From contig RPFO01000418.1 of NCBI GenBank assembly GCA_009746045.1, positions 653,756-717,755 of the forward strand: a DNA stretch of 64,000 bases, read 5' to 3'. Every line of letters starts with the position of its first letter. Positions within the stretch are counted from its first letter, which is position 1. A model generated the notes under the pieces. That model made no database searches and was not told the origin of the DNA. It saw nothing but the letters and a program-made list of their open reading frames with translations. Both the position numbers and the translations under genes were made by a program. The stretch comes from Mesostigma viride. Lineage: Eukaryota > Streptophyta > Mesostigmatophyceae > Mesostigmatales > Mesostigmataceae. Shown in pieces: positions 43,650 through 52,643 of the stretch.

Positions 43650-45611
43650 ATGGTTGCCGTCCCTCAAGATTTACTAGAGCGGATGGTTCGCATGTTTCCG
43701 GATCAGTCAACACTCAAATCTGAACCTGCCAATCCGGAAACGCATCCGGATACGATTATAAAGAACGCGTATGAGCGAAATATTTTGCCAGCATACGCGA
43801 TCGAAGGTAATGGACTGTACGGTAACAAAAACGGTCACGTGACTGAAGAAGGGGACACGTGGAAGTCTATCTCAGAAAAATTCGGGGTATCTGTGGATGA
43901 CCTTATTATCGCAAATCCTCATCTTTCTCCCCTCGTTTTGGCGCCGAATAGTTTTATTCTTCTACCCAAGCGGTTCACGTTTCCTGACTTTGTCGAAGGC
44001 GTCATTCATCAGGACAACAACATGGACTTGTGGTCCGGAGTCGGCGAAGATAAAGGAGAAGACCCTGGTGGAAAAGGGATGGGAATGATAGAGGCACTTA
44101 AATACGCTTGGAACAACCCTAGACAAGCCGCGCAATCTGCAGTCGGTATCGCTAGACAGACAGCGAACAACCCATGGAAAGCTGCCACGCTTGGAATGAC
44201 GGGTGCGGCAACGTTTCTTAATCCCATGAACGCTGCTAATCTCGTCGCAGTTGCCAACGCAAATCGAAACAACGACTGGAAAACTTCGCTCGCTTACGCT
44301 ATTCCCAGTCTTCTTGGCGGAGTGGGTGCCGCCGCAGGTTTCATACCGGGTATGAAGGGTGTTGGGAACGCTTTGACGTACGCTTCTGGTCTTTCAAACA
44401 CATCCATGGGCAGGTACGGAACAATGGCCGCTTTGGACGCGGGTCACGCGTACTCCAACTCGAGAGCAGGACAAGGTCTACGTGCTGCTGGCATGTCCCT
44501 CGCGAACAACGCTGCCGGAGCTGCGTTGCAGATGGCCGCTACGGATGAACGAATCGGATCAATGCTGAACACGTTCGGCATAACGAATGTGTCGCCCTCG
44601 AAGCTGTCTGCATACATCAATATGTACGGACCCGCTGTTGTTGAACGATTCTTGCCACGCGACATGCATCAAATGGACAAGCGCGATGCCATGACAAAGC
44701 TAATGACAGCATTCACAAAGCGGTCTTCTTTAATGGAATACATGAACCCTGACATGGCTGTCGAGTCTCTGGGCGATGCGTGGAACTTGTACGGTCTCGG
44801 AAACGGGCCGACTCAGCGGCAACAACGTGCATTTGATGAAAGGTTGAAAAACCAGGTACAAGACCAAGGTGTAGTTGACGTCGATTTTCAAGAACGCAAT
44901 ACACCAGAAAATCTGAGAGACCTTGTAATCGCTGCTAAAAAATATAGGGTTCCTGGAGGGACCATCGATCAAATCATGAGCGGTAGTGGTGATAAAGCGT
45001 ACAATCTAACGCAAGCAATTGATCGACGGTATGCAATTGATGACTTGAAAGAGGACTGGGCACGCGTGTCCGATCCAGTACACGACCATCCGGATAACGT
45101 CAAACGACTAGTCGATGAAGCTAGAAGTTATGGGATTTCAGAGAAAGATATTAATGACGCTCTTCAGATCCAGACCGGTGGACAAGGTGGTAACCTCACC
45201 AGCTTGATCGATGAAAATTATAGAGGCCCGGGACAATCTCCTTATGACCCTCTGAATCTTAATAATGGATTCACAGAGTTGCCATGGGACGGAACCGATC
45301 TTCTTACACAACTCGAAAAAGACCGGCTGTTCCGCAAGAGGGACGGGAAGTTATACGAAATGTACCGTGACATGACTAACAAACTCGGACCGCAAGATGC
45401 TAGAAAGCTCGATGCTTGGTATGACAAGCTTATAGACAGTGACAAAAACACGTGGTCGTCTATGATGACGGAGCCTGGCAACTTCATTGGTCGACAGAAT
45501 CGGGCGTTTGAAGCAAATCGAAACATTAACAATTACAAGGGTTCTGTAGATCCCGCGTATTATCGAAAGCTCCGTGACCTTATTGCACAGAGAGGACAAT
45601 TCCGTCGCTAG
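43650..45611 (+). CDS. LysM-domain protein with long Ala/Gly-rich hydrophobic region
   Basis: 653 residues from ATG 43650. A LysM module at about residues 70-112 (EEGDTWKSISEKFGVSVDD, NPHLSPLVLAPNSFILLPKR) would bind N-acetylglucosamine polymers such as chitin or peptidoglycan. Residues about 150-330 are Ala/Gly/Asn-rich with hydrophobic stretches (AYAIPSLLGGVGAAAGFIPG) that might insert in or cross a membrane. The C-terminal half is charged and helical, ending KLRDLIAQRGQFRR. There is no N-terminal signal. Lying back to back with an MCP gene, it is plausibly a virion component acting at the host cell wall; that is inference. It overlaps the MCP stop by 4 bp. Confidence 0.7.
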   Translation: MVAVPQDLLERMVRMFPDQSTLKSEPANPETHPDTIIKNAYERNILPAYAIEGNGLYGNKNGHVTEEGDTWKSISEKFGVSVDDLIIANPHLSPLVLAPNSFILLPKRFTFPDFVEGVIHQDNNMDLWSGVGEDKGEDPGGKGMGMIEALKYAWNNPRQAAQSAVGIARQTANNPWKAATLGMTGAATFLNPMNAANLVAVANANRNNDWKTSLAYAIPSLLGGVGAAAGFIPGMKGVGNALTYASGLSNTSMGRYGTMAALDAGHAYSNSRAGQGLRAAGMSLANNAAGAALQMAATDERIGSMLNTFGITNVSPSKLSAYINMYGPAVVERFLPRDMHQMDKRDAMTKLMTAFTKRSSLMEYMNPDMAVESLGDAWNLYGLGNGPTQRQQRAFDERLKNQVQDQGVVDVDFQERNTPENLRDLVIAAKKYRVPGGTIDQIMSGSGDKAYNLTQAIDRRYAIDDLKEDWARVSDPVHDHPDNVKRLVDEARSYGISEKDINDALQIQTGGQGGNLTSLIDENYRGPGQSPYDPLNLNNGFTELPWDGTDLLTQLEKDRLFRKRDGKLYEMYRDMTNKLGPQDARKLDAWYDKLIDSDKNTWSSMMTEPGNFIGRQNRAFEANRNINNYKGSVDPAYYRKLRDLIAQRGQFRR

Positions 45612-47230
45612 TTTAAGAATGTCTTTCGAGCGTGTCCGTTTGAAATCTCAAAAATGTTCAAAACGCGAGCGTACACATGAACGCGCCCGTTCGACATGAT
45701 TGGACCCTCTCTAACTCCTGGCAAGTTTTTAAAAAACAAACGAAGGGTCGCCCTGTCCACTTTGCTGAAGTTAATGCTTCCCGTGGGCTGGTCTTCTTCA
45801 GGCTTTAGCGAAAACGGAATAAAGTACACCATCTCAAAGTTGTTTTCGACAGGTATGCGTCGATGGAACTCGGCAGGCAAAAAAAAGTTGAACCAAAGAG
45901 GGTCCCTCGGAGGTGAGAACAGATCGCCGTTATTAAGAGTCAGCGTCGCGCGGTCAAAAAAAGCATTGTCAATGTGCACCATCTGCTTTCCGTACGTGCG
46001 CACAAAATAACGACCACGATCGATCATGTCGTTTTTCGCAAATGGACGATTTCCTTCAAAGTTCCAGTATTCTTCGTTTGCGTTCTTTTCATCGCTGCCT
46101 TCTAGACGACGATGGTCGGCCCTGAAGAAAAATATGAGCTCTTTACACGCTCCCGAAATCGGGTCTAACGAAAGGTCCTTGATTAGCTTGTCTCGTTTGG
46201 TGAGCGGGAACTCGAGGTGCTTTGTCTCCGTTATCAGGTACGAATGCGTGCCTTTGTTGAATTGAGCTCGTTCGAAATCGTCCAAAAGTATGTAGCGCGT
46301 GACGAGGCGTACTGCGCGCAGGTCACCTCCTAATTCTGATCGCATCAACTGTTCGCCAGTGTCTGTAAGGCCAGAGTTCACGTCGCCCTCAAAAATCGTC
46401 ACGGGTTTCCGCACAAACCGCTCTGGATCGACTGAAGGGGCAGTCTTGAACGGGATTTTCTCCATGTAGCTCAAATAGTCTTGACGGAGCGGCTTTGCAC
46501 TCATCTTTAACACGACTTCCACGTCGTGATACTGAATCGCAGCAATCGGTAGTGCGTATCCCGCCTCTTTGTTGAAAAAGAAACGCAGAGGGACGTAAAC
46601 ATGTTGATCGTGCATGGTTCCAATGTTACCGACGCCTCCGTGCTCTGAAGGCAGACCCTGTATCACGCTCAAATCTGAATTACGTGTCACGCAATCCCAA
46701 ATGCGTAGAAAATCGCCTGTGTGGCTGTCAATCATGTTTCCGCCGACCCACAATTCGACCGTGTTTGTCAACACGTAACCAAGGTAGTCGATCCAAGCGG
46801 GTTGGAATGACTCGTGTGTGATCCCATCGTAATCCGCATCCGCTAACAACGGATAATTAGACGCCTTGAACGCCGCGAGTGTCCTCGTAGTCACAGTTTC
46901 GAGGCCTGGATTCGTCGGAGTGACTCCGTCCTCATCCACAGCGTTCTTGTCTACGTGAACTTGCATAACCCCGTAGTTAAGTTTTGTGATATTGAAGTAA
47001 AGATACATCTGCGTCACTAAATCGCCAATCCTCGGTATCTTGAACTTAACTTGGCCTCCGTACATGGGAACCACGTCGGGCAAAATTTCGACATCGGTCC
47101 AGCTAAAATTTGTGTGACGGGAAAACACGGACTTGAAAAAAGTCTTCTCTGGATCGACTGTGAGGAAGGTGTCAAAAGCCCCCTTGGCTTTCAGCCAAGT
47201 CAGATGGGCCGTAATGTTTTGAGAAGCCAT
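45608..47230 (-). CDS. MCP: Major capsid protein paralogue 1
   Basis: 540 residues from ATG 47230. NCLDV double jelly-roll capsid protein: the N-terminal TFFKSVFSRHTNFSW and GGQVKFKIPRIGDLV motifs, NTVELWVGGNMIDSHTGDFL in the first barrel, YILLDDFERAQFN starting the second barrel, LWFNFFLPAEFHRRIPV, and GSINFSKVDRATL near the end. It lacks the SGMGGKR(F/Y)AS ending of the other three copies and is the most divergent. It forms capsomer trimers. It was divergent from MCP 2 before element 2 entered the intergenic region. Confidence 0.95.
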   Translation of the reverse strand: MASQNITAHLTWLKAKGAFDTFLTVDPEKTFFKSVFSRHTNFSWTDVEILPDVVPMYGGQVKFKIPRIGDLVTQMYLYFNITKLNYGVMQVHVDKNAVDEDGVTPTNPGLETVTTRTLAAFKASNYPLLADADYDGITHESFQPAWIDYLGYVLTNTVELWVGGNMIDSHTGDFLRIWDCVTRNSDLSVIQGLPSEHGGVGNIGTMHDQHVYVPLRFFFNKEAGYALPIAAIQYHDVEVVLKMSAKPLRQDYLSYMEKIPFKTAPSVDPERFVRKPVTIFEGDVNSGLTDTGEQLMRSELGGDLRAVRLVTRYILLDDFERAQFNKGTHSYLITETKHLEFPLTKRDKLIKDLSLDPISGACKELIFFFRADHRRLEGSDEKNANEEYWNFEGNRPFAKNDMIDRGRYFVRTYGKQMVHIDNAFFDRATLTLNNGDLFSPPRDPLWFNFFLPAEFHRRIPVENNFEMVYFIPFSLKPEEDQPTGSINFSKVDRATLRLFFKNLPGVREGPIMSNGRVHVYARVLNIFEISNGHARKTFLN

Positions 47231-47244
47231 AGGAGATGTATGTC

Positions 47245-47251
47245 TATATAA
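47245..47251 (-). promoter_or_regulatory. TATA-like box of MCP 1
   Basis: TATATAAT-type sequence (complement ATTATATAG) about 15-20 bp before the MCP 1 start codon. A similar ATATAAGTATAT precedes MCP 4 and TATTATATTAGA precedes MCP 3, suggesting a shared late promoter feature. Confidence 0.4.
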
Positions 47252-47322
47252 TTCTACGATCGTTTATTTTCTTTCTAGGCCGCGTAGAAACTTTTTTTTT
47301 CGGGAACAATACTATATCCATT

Positions 47323-47927
47323 CTATTAACCACATCCTTACCCATGGGAACACTTTATGTCCAAAAAGGCTAGCCTTACCCCCAAACAGGCAACACACAG
47401 GGAGGGCGGGTGGGAAAACAAAAGAGACCGCCATGAGCTAGGTGAGCAAGCTTTTATCGTGTTTCAAGGCCAACGGCTCTCTACCAACGGCCAGATCCGG
47501 CAACGGCCTCTAAACAGTTTTAGCCGTCAAGTTTTACTTCAGATATTGCCTGTTGCAAACCCGTCCGCAATCACAGATCTGCTAGGAGAACCTAGACGCA
47601 AAAATCCGTCGTCAAGGTACTCAGCACACCGTCAAGGTATGGGCCGCAACAATTAGGCCATATCTTCCGTAATACTCGTACACTAGAAGCCTAATCAACC
47701 TTATTACGATCACATCACCCAGCTCTATTTCACCTAGCATCAGCGGCTCCCCTTCCGTATCACTATAAAGAAACTATGTTCAGAGAACCCCGATTCTATT
47801 AACCGTGGAACTCCAGGGTAACCAGACTCTTTATTAAAACAATAAGTAGAGCACATCGGGAAGTGGCCCTCAACTGGCCATCCTTACCCATGGGAACACT
47901 TTATGTCCAAAAAGGCTAGCCTTACCC
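47323..47927 (-). repeat. A1-B1-A2 repeat cluster of element 2
   Basis: A1 begins CTATTAACC like A2 but then jumps to ACATCCTTACCC, lacking about 73 bp present in A2. B1 equals B2 by eye. No gene is supported in this stretch of about 600 bp. Confidence 0.88.
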
Positions 47928-48003
47928 TTACATCCCTCCCTGGCGACCCAAGCCAGGGGCAAAACAAAAACCGGTGGACGCATAAGACAAGAATGAAGGG
48001 AAC

Positions 48004-48840
48004 TTAAGAGGAAGGCAGAGAAAAGACGCTCCGCCAAATGCGCGGGGGGCAGGCGGCGATAGCCCGAACCAGGGCGTCAGGAAGGGTGAGGGCCAAGCTC
48101 CGGTGCAATCCCACATAGTGGGCGACAGTTTTGCTGCTGCGCCAGCGACCCCGATGCTGAATATCAGCCATGCTGCGCTGCCGCAAAAAATCATAGGTAG
48201 CCCCCCCATGCCGCAGCCCGTGAATGGTAAACACCGTGTCGACCCCCAAAGCTTGCGTGGCCTGATGCCAAACCCGGCTGAACTGGGCATAATCGTAAGG
48301 GAACACCCGCTCCCAGGCCGCCTTGCCACGCATACAAGCCCGCAAGAGGGTCTCAGTCATGACATCCTCGATCACCACAGACTGCACCTCCCCCTTAGCC
48401 GTCTTAGCTGACATCAACAACAAGGCGCCCCGCTGCGAACCCCGCAACCGAACATCAGGCTGCAAGCGCACATGGCCGACCAACAGGTTGAGCGCCTCCG
48501 ATACCCGCAGGTATTGTTGGAAAATAACGATGACCATCATAGCCGCACGAGGCTGCCGCTGGAGCACCATAGTACAAGCAAGCGCAAACGCAGCCTCCCA
48601 TGGAATGGGGGGGGGGCACGAGGGGGTGCCAACGTGCGCCAGCCAGCCAAAACACTTCGTGCCAAGGCCCAATCCCGCACCTCCCGGGGGAAGTACAAAT
48701 TCAGGCCCATAAGCGCATTGACACACAACTGGCGGCTGTAACACCGTGAGTGCGCCCAAGCGACATACTCGCAATAGTATTCCTCTATCGTCAAGCCGCG
48801 CAACAAGCTGCCAACCCGACCCCGCCGGCTCGCCCACCAT
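48004..48840 (-). pseudogene. Tyrosine recombinase part of element 2 Pol
   Basis: Continuation of pol in a second frame. The recombinase residues are present: RVSEALNL (Arg), SAKTAKGE, IHGLRHGG (His and Arg) and VAHYVGLH (Tyr), closely matching element 1. The break with the upstream part falls at a run of ten G near 48607-48616, where element 1 has an interrupted G tract; one base gained or lost there explains the frame change. Confidence 0.88.
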
Positions 48841-51518
48841 GCGAAAAAGGACCTAAGACCCCGATGGTAAACCATCAAAGTAGCCGGCTTCACCTTGCCC
48901 TCAAGAAGGGTCAAGTAGCTAGCGCCAAGCCGAGGCCCGGGATTGGGATGAACACCCTCGCGAGTCAAATCGCGGACCCACCCGGCCACCGAGGCAGCCA
49001 TGGAAAGCCCCCGCGAAGGCCCATCCGCAGGCTGAAGCTCACTTGGCGTCCAGACCCATTGTGAGCGGCTGCCGGTGACCAACGTAAGAGCGCACAACCG
49101 GCGGCATTGCTTGTTTAACCGGTAAGAAGAGGAACGCCCTTTAGCCAAGCAGCCCAAAGCGGCAGTGGAGTCCACTAACCTCACCACCCGCTTACCCCAT
49201 GTTCCGAGGTTCCGGGCCGAGCGCTCCACCCCCTTCACAGCGGCCCGCACTTCCTTCTCGTTGATGTGCATGGTCGAATCGCGCCAGCGACTCTTGATCC
49301 CGACGCGCCATCGCCCGTGGATGATGGCTTTTTCCGCGGCCTTGGTCAAGGGTCTAGGCCCGGCATACATGGCCTCACCTGGGGTGAGGAGGGTTGGGTA
49401 ACCCCGCACCTCCCGGGCCCGAGCTAATTCCGTCACCTCAGCTGGGGCCATCTCAGCGTAGACAACCCCCTGCCCAAAACTAGACGCATCCGAGGCCACC
49501 ACCACCGGAGCCAGGGCAGCCCCCCGGTCCACACGGAGCATGGGGGCCAACGCCATGGCACACTCGAGCTCATCGCGCACACCTTGCCACAAAGGTCGCG
49601 TTCGCTGGCCCCACCCCTTGAGGTTGATGAACTTAAAACTCTGCTGCCATATGGACAAGCAAGTGCGGCTGAGCATCTGCAGCCACACCCACCGGCCCAC
49701 GACGGCCGCCAGCGCCTCAGCGGTAGCGCGTCCCCTCTCGAGGAGTACACGAGTGTGCGCAACCACAAGGGTGAGCTGCTTAGCTGTCGGCTCCAACACC
49801 CCATCCCGCCGGTGAACAACACCCAGAGCTTCTAGCTCGTCCTCCCCCTCCGGGCTAGCCATGATCGTCTTGTCCTTGGAGGGCACAAGGTTGTTAGGCG
49901 CGTACCCGTCTTCAATAGCACTCGCGATTAAGCGATTCACCGCCTCGCACGTGCGCCCATTGCTGACCACCAGGTCATCAATAGTGATGGATACCATAGG
50001 GGCAGGGGGGTCCTCAAGGTCGATTTGCATCTCCCTCGTGCTCTCCTCCTTGTACTCGATGGCTAGGGCGGTTGGGTTACCCCATGCATTCCGAAGCACG
50101 GTCAGCTCCCCTACACTTGTGAGGCGGTTCACCTGCCGTCTAGGATCCAAAGCGCCCGTGGCATAGAGGACCATCTCATGGATGGCTTCCCCTAGCGCTA
50201 CAGCGTGGGAGTGCCCCATGGCCAGCACTTTCAGCACTGGCCACACCCTCCTCCGCCGCCCCGGCAGCCCGACATCGGTGGACCACACATCAGGTAGCCC
50301 TTGATAATCCCACCACCACTCCGGCACTTGGATGGTATAGTAATACGAGACCAGATCGCTCTTGGCCGTGTAGCACCGACCCTTGATATAGACCTCCGAG
50401 TATATGCCCAGGTGGGGTAACACCGTCTTAGGGGGGTCCACCCACAGTGCGTTCCCCAACTTCTTATTCACAATGAGCCTTAACTCCCCCACTCCTTTGG
50501 CCACCCCAAAACATCCGTCTACCCACTTTGGCCGCGTCTCTCGGAACTCCACCATCCCCACGTCCGCTGCCCTCCCCATCAACTTGCCCCACTCCGCCAT
50601 GGTGCACCCTCGGCTGGGGGCAGGTACATTCCAATACCTCGCACTGGCAGCCACCTCCGGCTTGATGCAGTTGGCTTCGCTCGCGTACACCTCTCGCCAA
50701 CTAGGTCGTAGCGCCAGCAAATCCAGCAGCTTCGCCTTTCCTGCCACCTCGCGCTTCGGCAGACTCACCCGCTCCGCCACAAGTTGTTCATACTTATTAC
50801 ATTTCCCATAGATTAGATCACTTCCTTCTGCGGGGCCTGTCGCAACGCCGGTTACGCGGCGACTGTACCACTCGCAGTGCTTCTTGACCCTTTTCAGGGC
50901 CTCCGCCGTTCCTCTGGAGCACGCGCCTCCAGATTTAGGCGGAGGGTCTGCCCCCCCGTGCCATAGCCAATTCAACCACGTAATCACCTTGTGTTGTAGA
51001 GTGAAGGTCCGGCGGCGGCGAGTTGCACGCTGGCGTCTGCGTGCTGACCTCACTCTCCCCCACGTAGTGCTTAGAGGCATTGTAGGAAGAGGCAGTGGGA
51101 AGGGGGAGCGGTTTACCCTTTCGGTGTTTACTTGGTTTGCTGGGCCTTGCCCAGCTTCTCCATCATCGTGGCGCTTTGCAGGGCCATCTTCATGGCCGGG
51201 TTGCTCACCAAGGAGGCATCTTCCTTGAGAGCAAGGAGGTGGCCAGCCACCTTCCACCCTCCTGACCCCTGGCTCTCCACTAGGAGCATGGCTGCCACCA
51301 CCCTCATGAGATACTCTACCCCAGCCAACTCCCCGGCTGCCGGCCCCAACTCCTTGAAGAGTGTGTCCATGGCCAGGGCGATGTTCATGACCACCTTCCT
51401 GCTTTCCTGGTTCCTCCACCCCCCTTGGCGAGTAGCCATGATCCAACTCTTTATCCCCCCTCCATTGTCGTTGGCATCCTCGAGCACCTCGGGGAGCACT
51501 CTCTCTTGCACCCTCCAA
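48537..51518 (-). pseudogene. Reverse transcriptase/RNase H part of element 2 Pol
   Basis: A 993-residue frame whose first ~110 residues overlap gag. RT motifs AKSDLVSYYYTIQV and VSITIDDLV, RNase H motifs VASDASSFGQG, MHINEKEVRAA and RLVDSTAALG, and a 2A-like GVHPNPGP after RNase H, then the first part of the recombinase domain. The last ~20 residues after the G10 run are out of frame relative to element 1. The gag/pol frame relation is the same as in element 1. Confidence 0.88.
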
Positions 51519-52186
51519 TTCACCACTTGTGCTCGAGTGGGCAGCGTCACCCCTTTGGTCTTTTTCGGCTTCCTGGAAGCCCCATCTGCCCCGGCCAGCG
51601 CATCCTTCAATTTCGTCAGGAAATCCTCTTCCTCGGACTCCTCCTCCTCCTCCTCTTCTTTGCCCGCCTGCCCCTGCTTGCCAATAATAGCCGCCAGCTC
51701 CAAGAGCTGCTCCCTCACATCCCCCGCGGCCTTTCCCTTGCTCGGGGCTGGGCTTCCGACTTTTTTCGTCCCCTTTTTCGCCCCTTTCGTGGGCCGGCGT
51801 GGTGGCTGCATCTCCTCTTCGTCCGAGTCCGCCAAGTCCCGGGCGCTTTGGAGGGCTGCCACTAGCGCTTCGTTTGGGTCCGCTGCTGCCAGAATTTCAG
51901 GCCCGTCCACGTGGTCGACCAGCAGTCCAACGACGGACTCCAGCTGGGCCGCAGACCACCGGCTGACAGTAGTTACCCAGTCGGTCCCGAGGACCGCCTC
52001 AAAGGCAGCGCACACTTCAGGCAGGCCCGAGCAAGTGGAGAGCTCCTGATGGAGCCTTTTCTTCTGCGTCGGCCAGCCTAGTCGGCCCTTTCCCGTCTGT
52101 TTAGTAGCTGTCGGCACCTCGGGATTAGCTTTCGGTAATTGCTTCCCAGCACCTGTCGAACCTGGCTTCCGCCCGGGCTTCGGCAT
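51128..52186 (-). CDS. Gag-like protein of element 2
   Basis: 352 residues from ATG 52186, colinear with the gag of element 1: basic N-terminus, acidic central run (KEEEEEEESEEEDFLTKL), and the conserved C-terminal half with ERVLPEVLEDANDNG, KVVMNIALAMDTLFKELG and VEYLMRVVAAMLLVES. No zinc knuckle. The intact frame contrasts with the broken pol of this copy. Confidence 0.8.
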   Translation of the reverse strand: MPKPGRKPGSTGAGKQLPKANPEVPTATKQTGKGRLGWPTQKKRLHQELSTCSGLPEVCAAFEAVLGTDWVTTVSRWSAAQLESVVGLLVDHVDGPEILAAADPNEALVAALQSARDLADSDEEEMQPPRRPTKGAKKGTKKVGSPAPSKGKAAGDVREQLLELAAIIGKQGQAGKEEEEEEESEEEDFLTKLKDALAGADGASRKPKKTKGVTLPTRAQVVNWRVQERVLPEVLEDANDNGGGIKSWIMATRQGGWRNQESRKVVMNIALAMDTLFKELGPAAGELAGVEYLMRVVAAMLLVESQGSGGWKVAGHLLALKEDASLVSNPAMKMALQSATMMEKLGKAQQTK

Positions 52187-52257
52187 CCCAGCCGCTTTGC
52201 AGAAAGGAATTCTGGGCGTCAGCTACGCTGCCCCTGACCCCTGTCGCCGCCTTCGTT

Positions 52258-52635
52258 AAAACAAAAGAGACCGCCATGAGCTAGGTGAGCAAGCTTTTAT
52301 CGTGTTTCAAGGCCAACGGCTCTCTACCAACGGCCAGATCCGGCAACGGCCTCTAAACAGTTTTAGCCGTCAAGTTTTACTTCAGATATTGCCTGTTGCA
52401 AACCCGTCCGCAATCACAGATCTGCTAGGAGAACCTAGACGCAAAAATCCGTCGTCAAGGTACTCAGCACACCGTCAAGGTATGGGCCGCAACAATTAGG
52501 CCATATCTTCCGTAATACTCGTACACTAGAAGCCTAATCAACCTTATTACGATCACATCACCCAGCTCTATTTCACCTAGCATCAGCGGCTCCCCTTCCG
52601 TATCACTATAAAGAAACTATGTTCAGAGAACCCCG
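52258..52635 (-). repeat. B2 repeat of element 2
   Basis: 378 bp, matching 47415-47792; ends TATGTTCAGAGAACCCCG directly before the host-side ATTTATCC and the MCP 2 ATG. Confidence 0.9.
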
Positions 52636-52643
52636 ATTTATCC

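Larger units (their letters stand above)
47323..52635 (-). mobile_element. Tyrosine-recombinase retrotransposon, Ngaro/PAT type, element 2 (5313 bp)
   Basis: Related to element 1 with the same layout. Repeats on the plus strand: A1 47323-47381 (59 bp, internally deleted), B1 47415-47792, spacer ATT 47793-47795, A2 47796-47927 (132 bp), B2 52258-52635; the B copies are both 378 bp. No target-site duplication. It lies between the divergent MCP 1 and MCP 2 genes, with its right end 8 bp before the MCP 2 ATG. Pol is in two frames, so this copy may be inactive. Confidence 0.92.
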
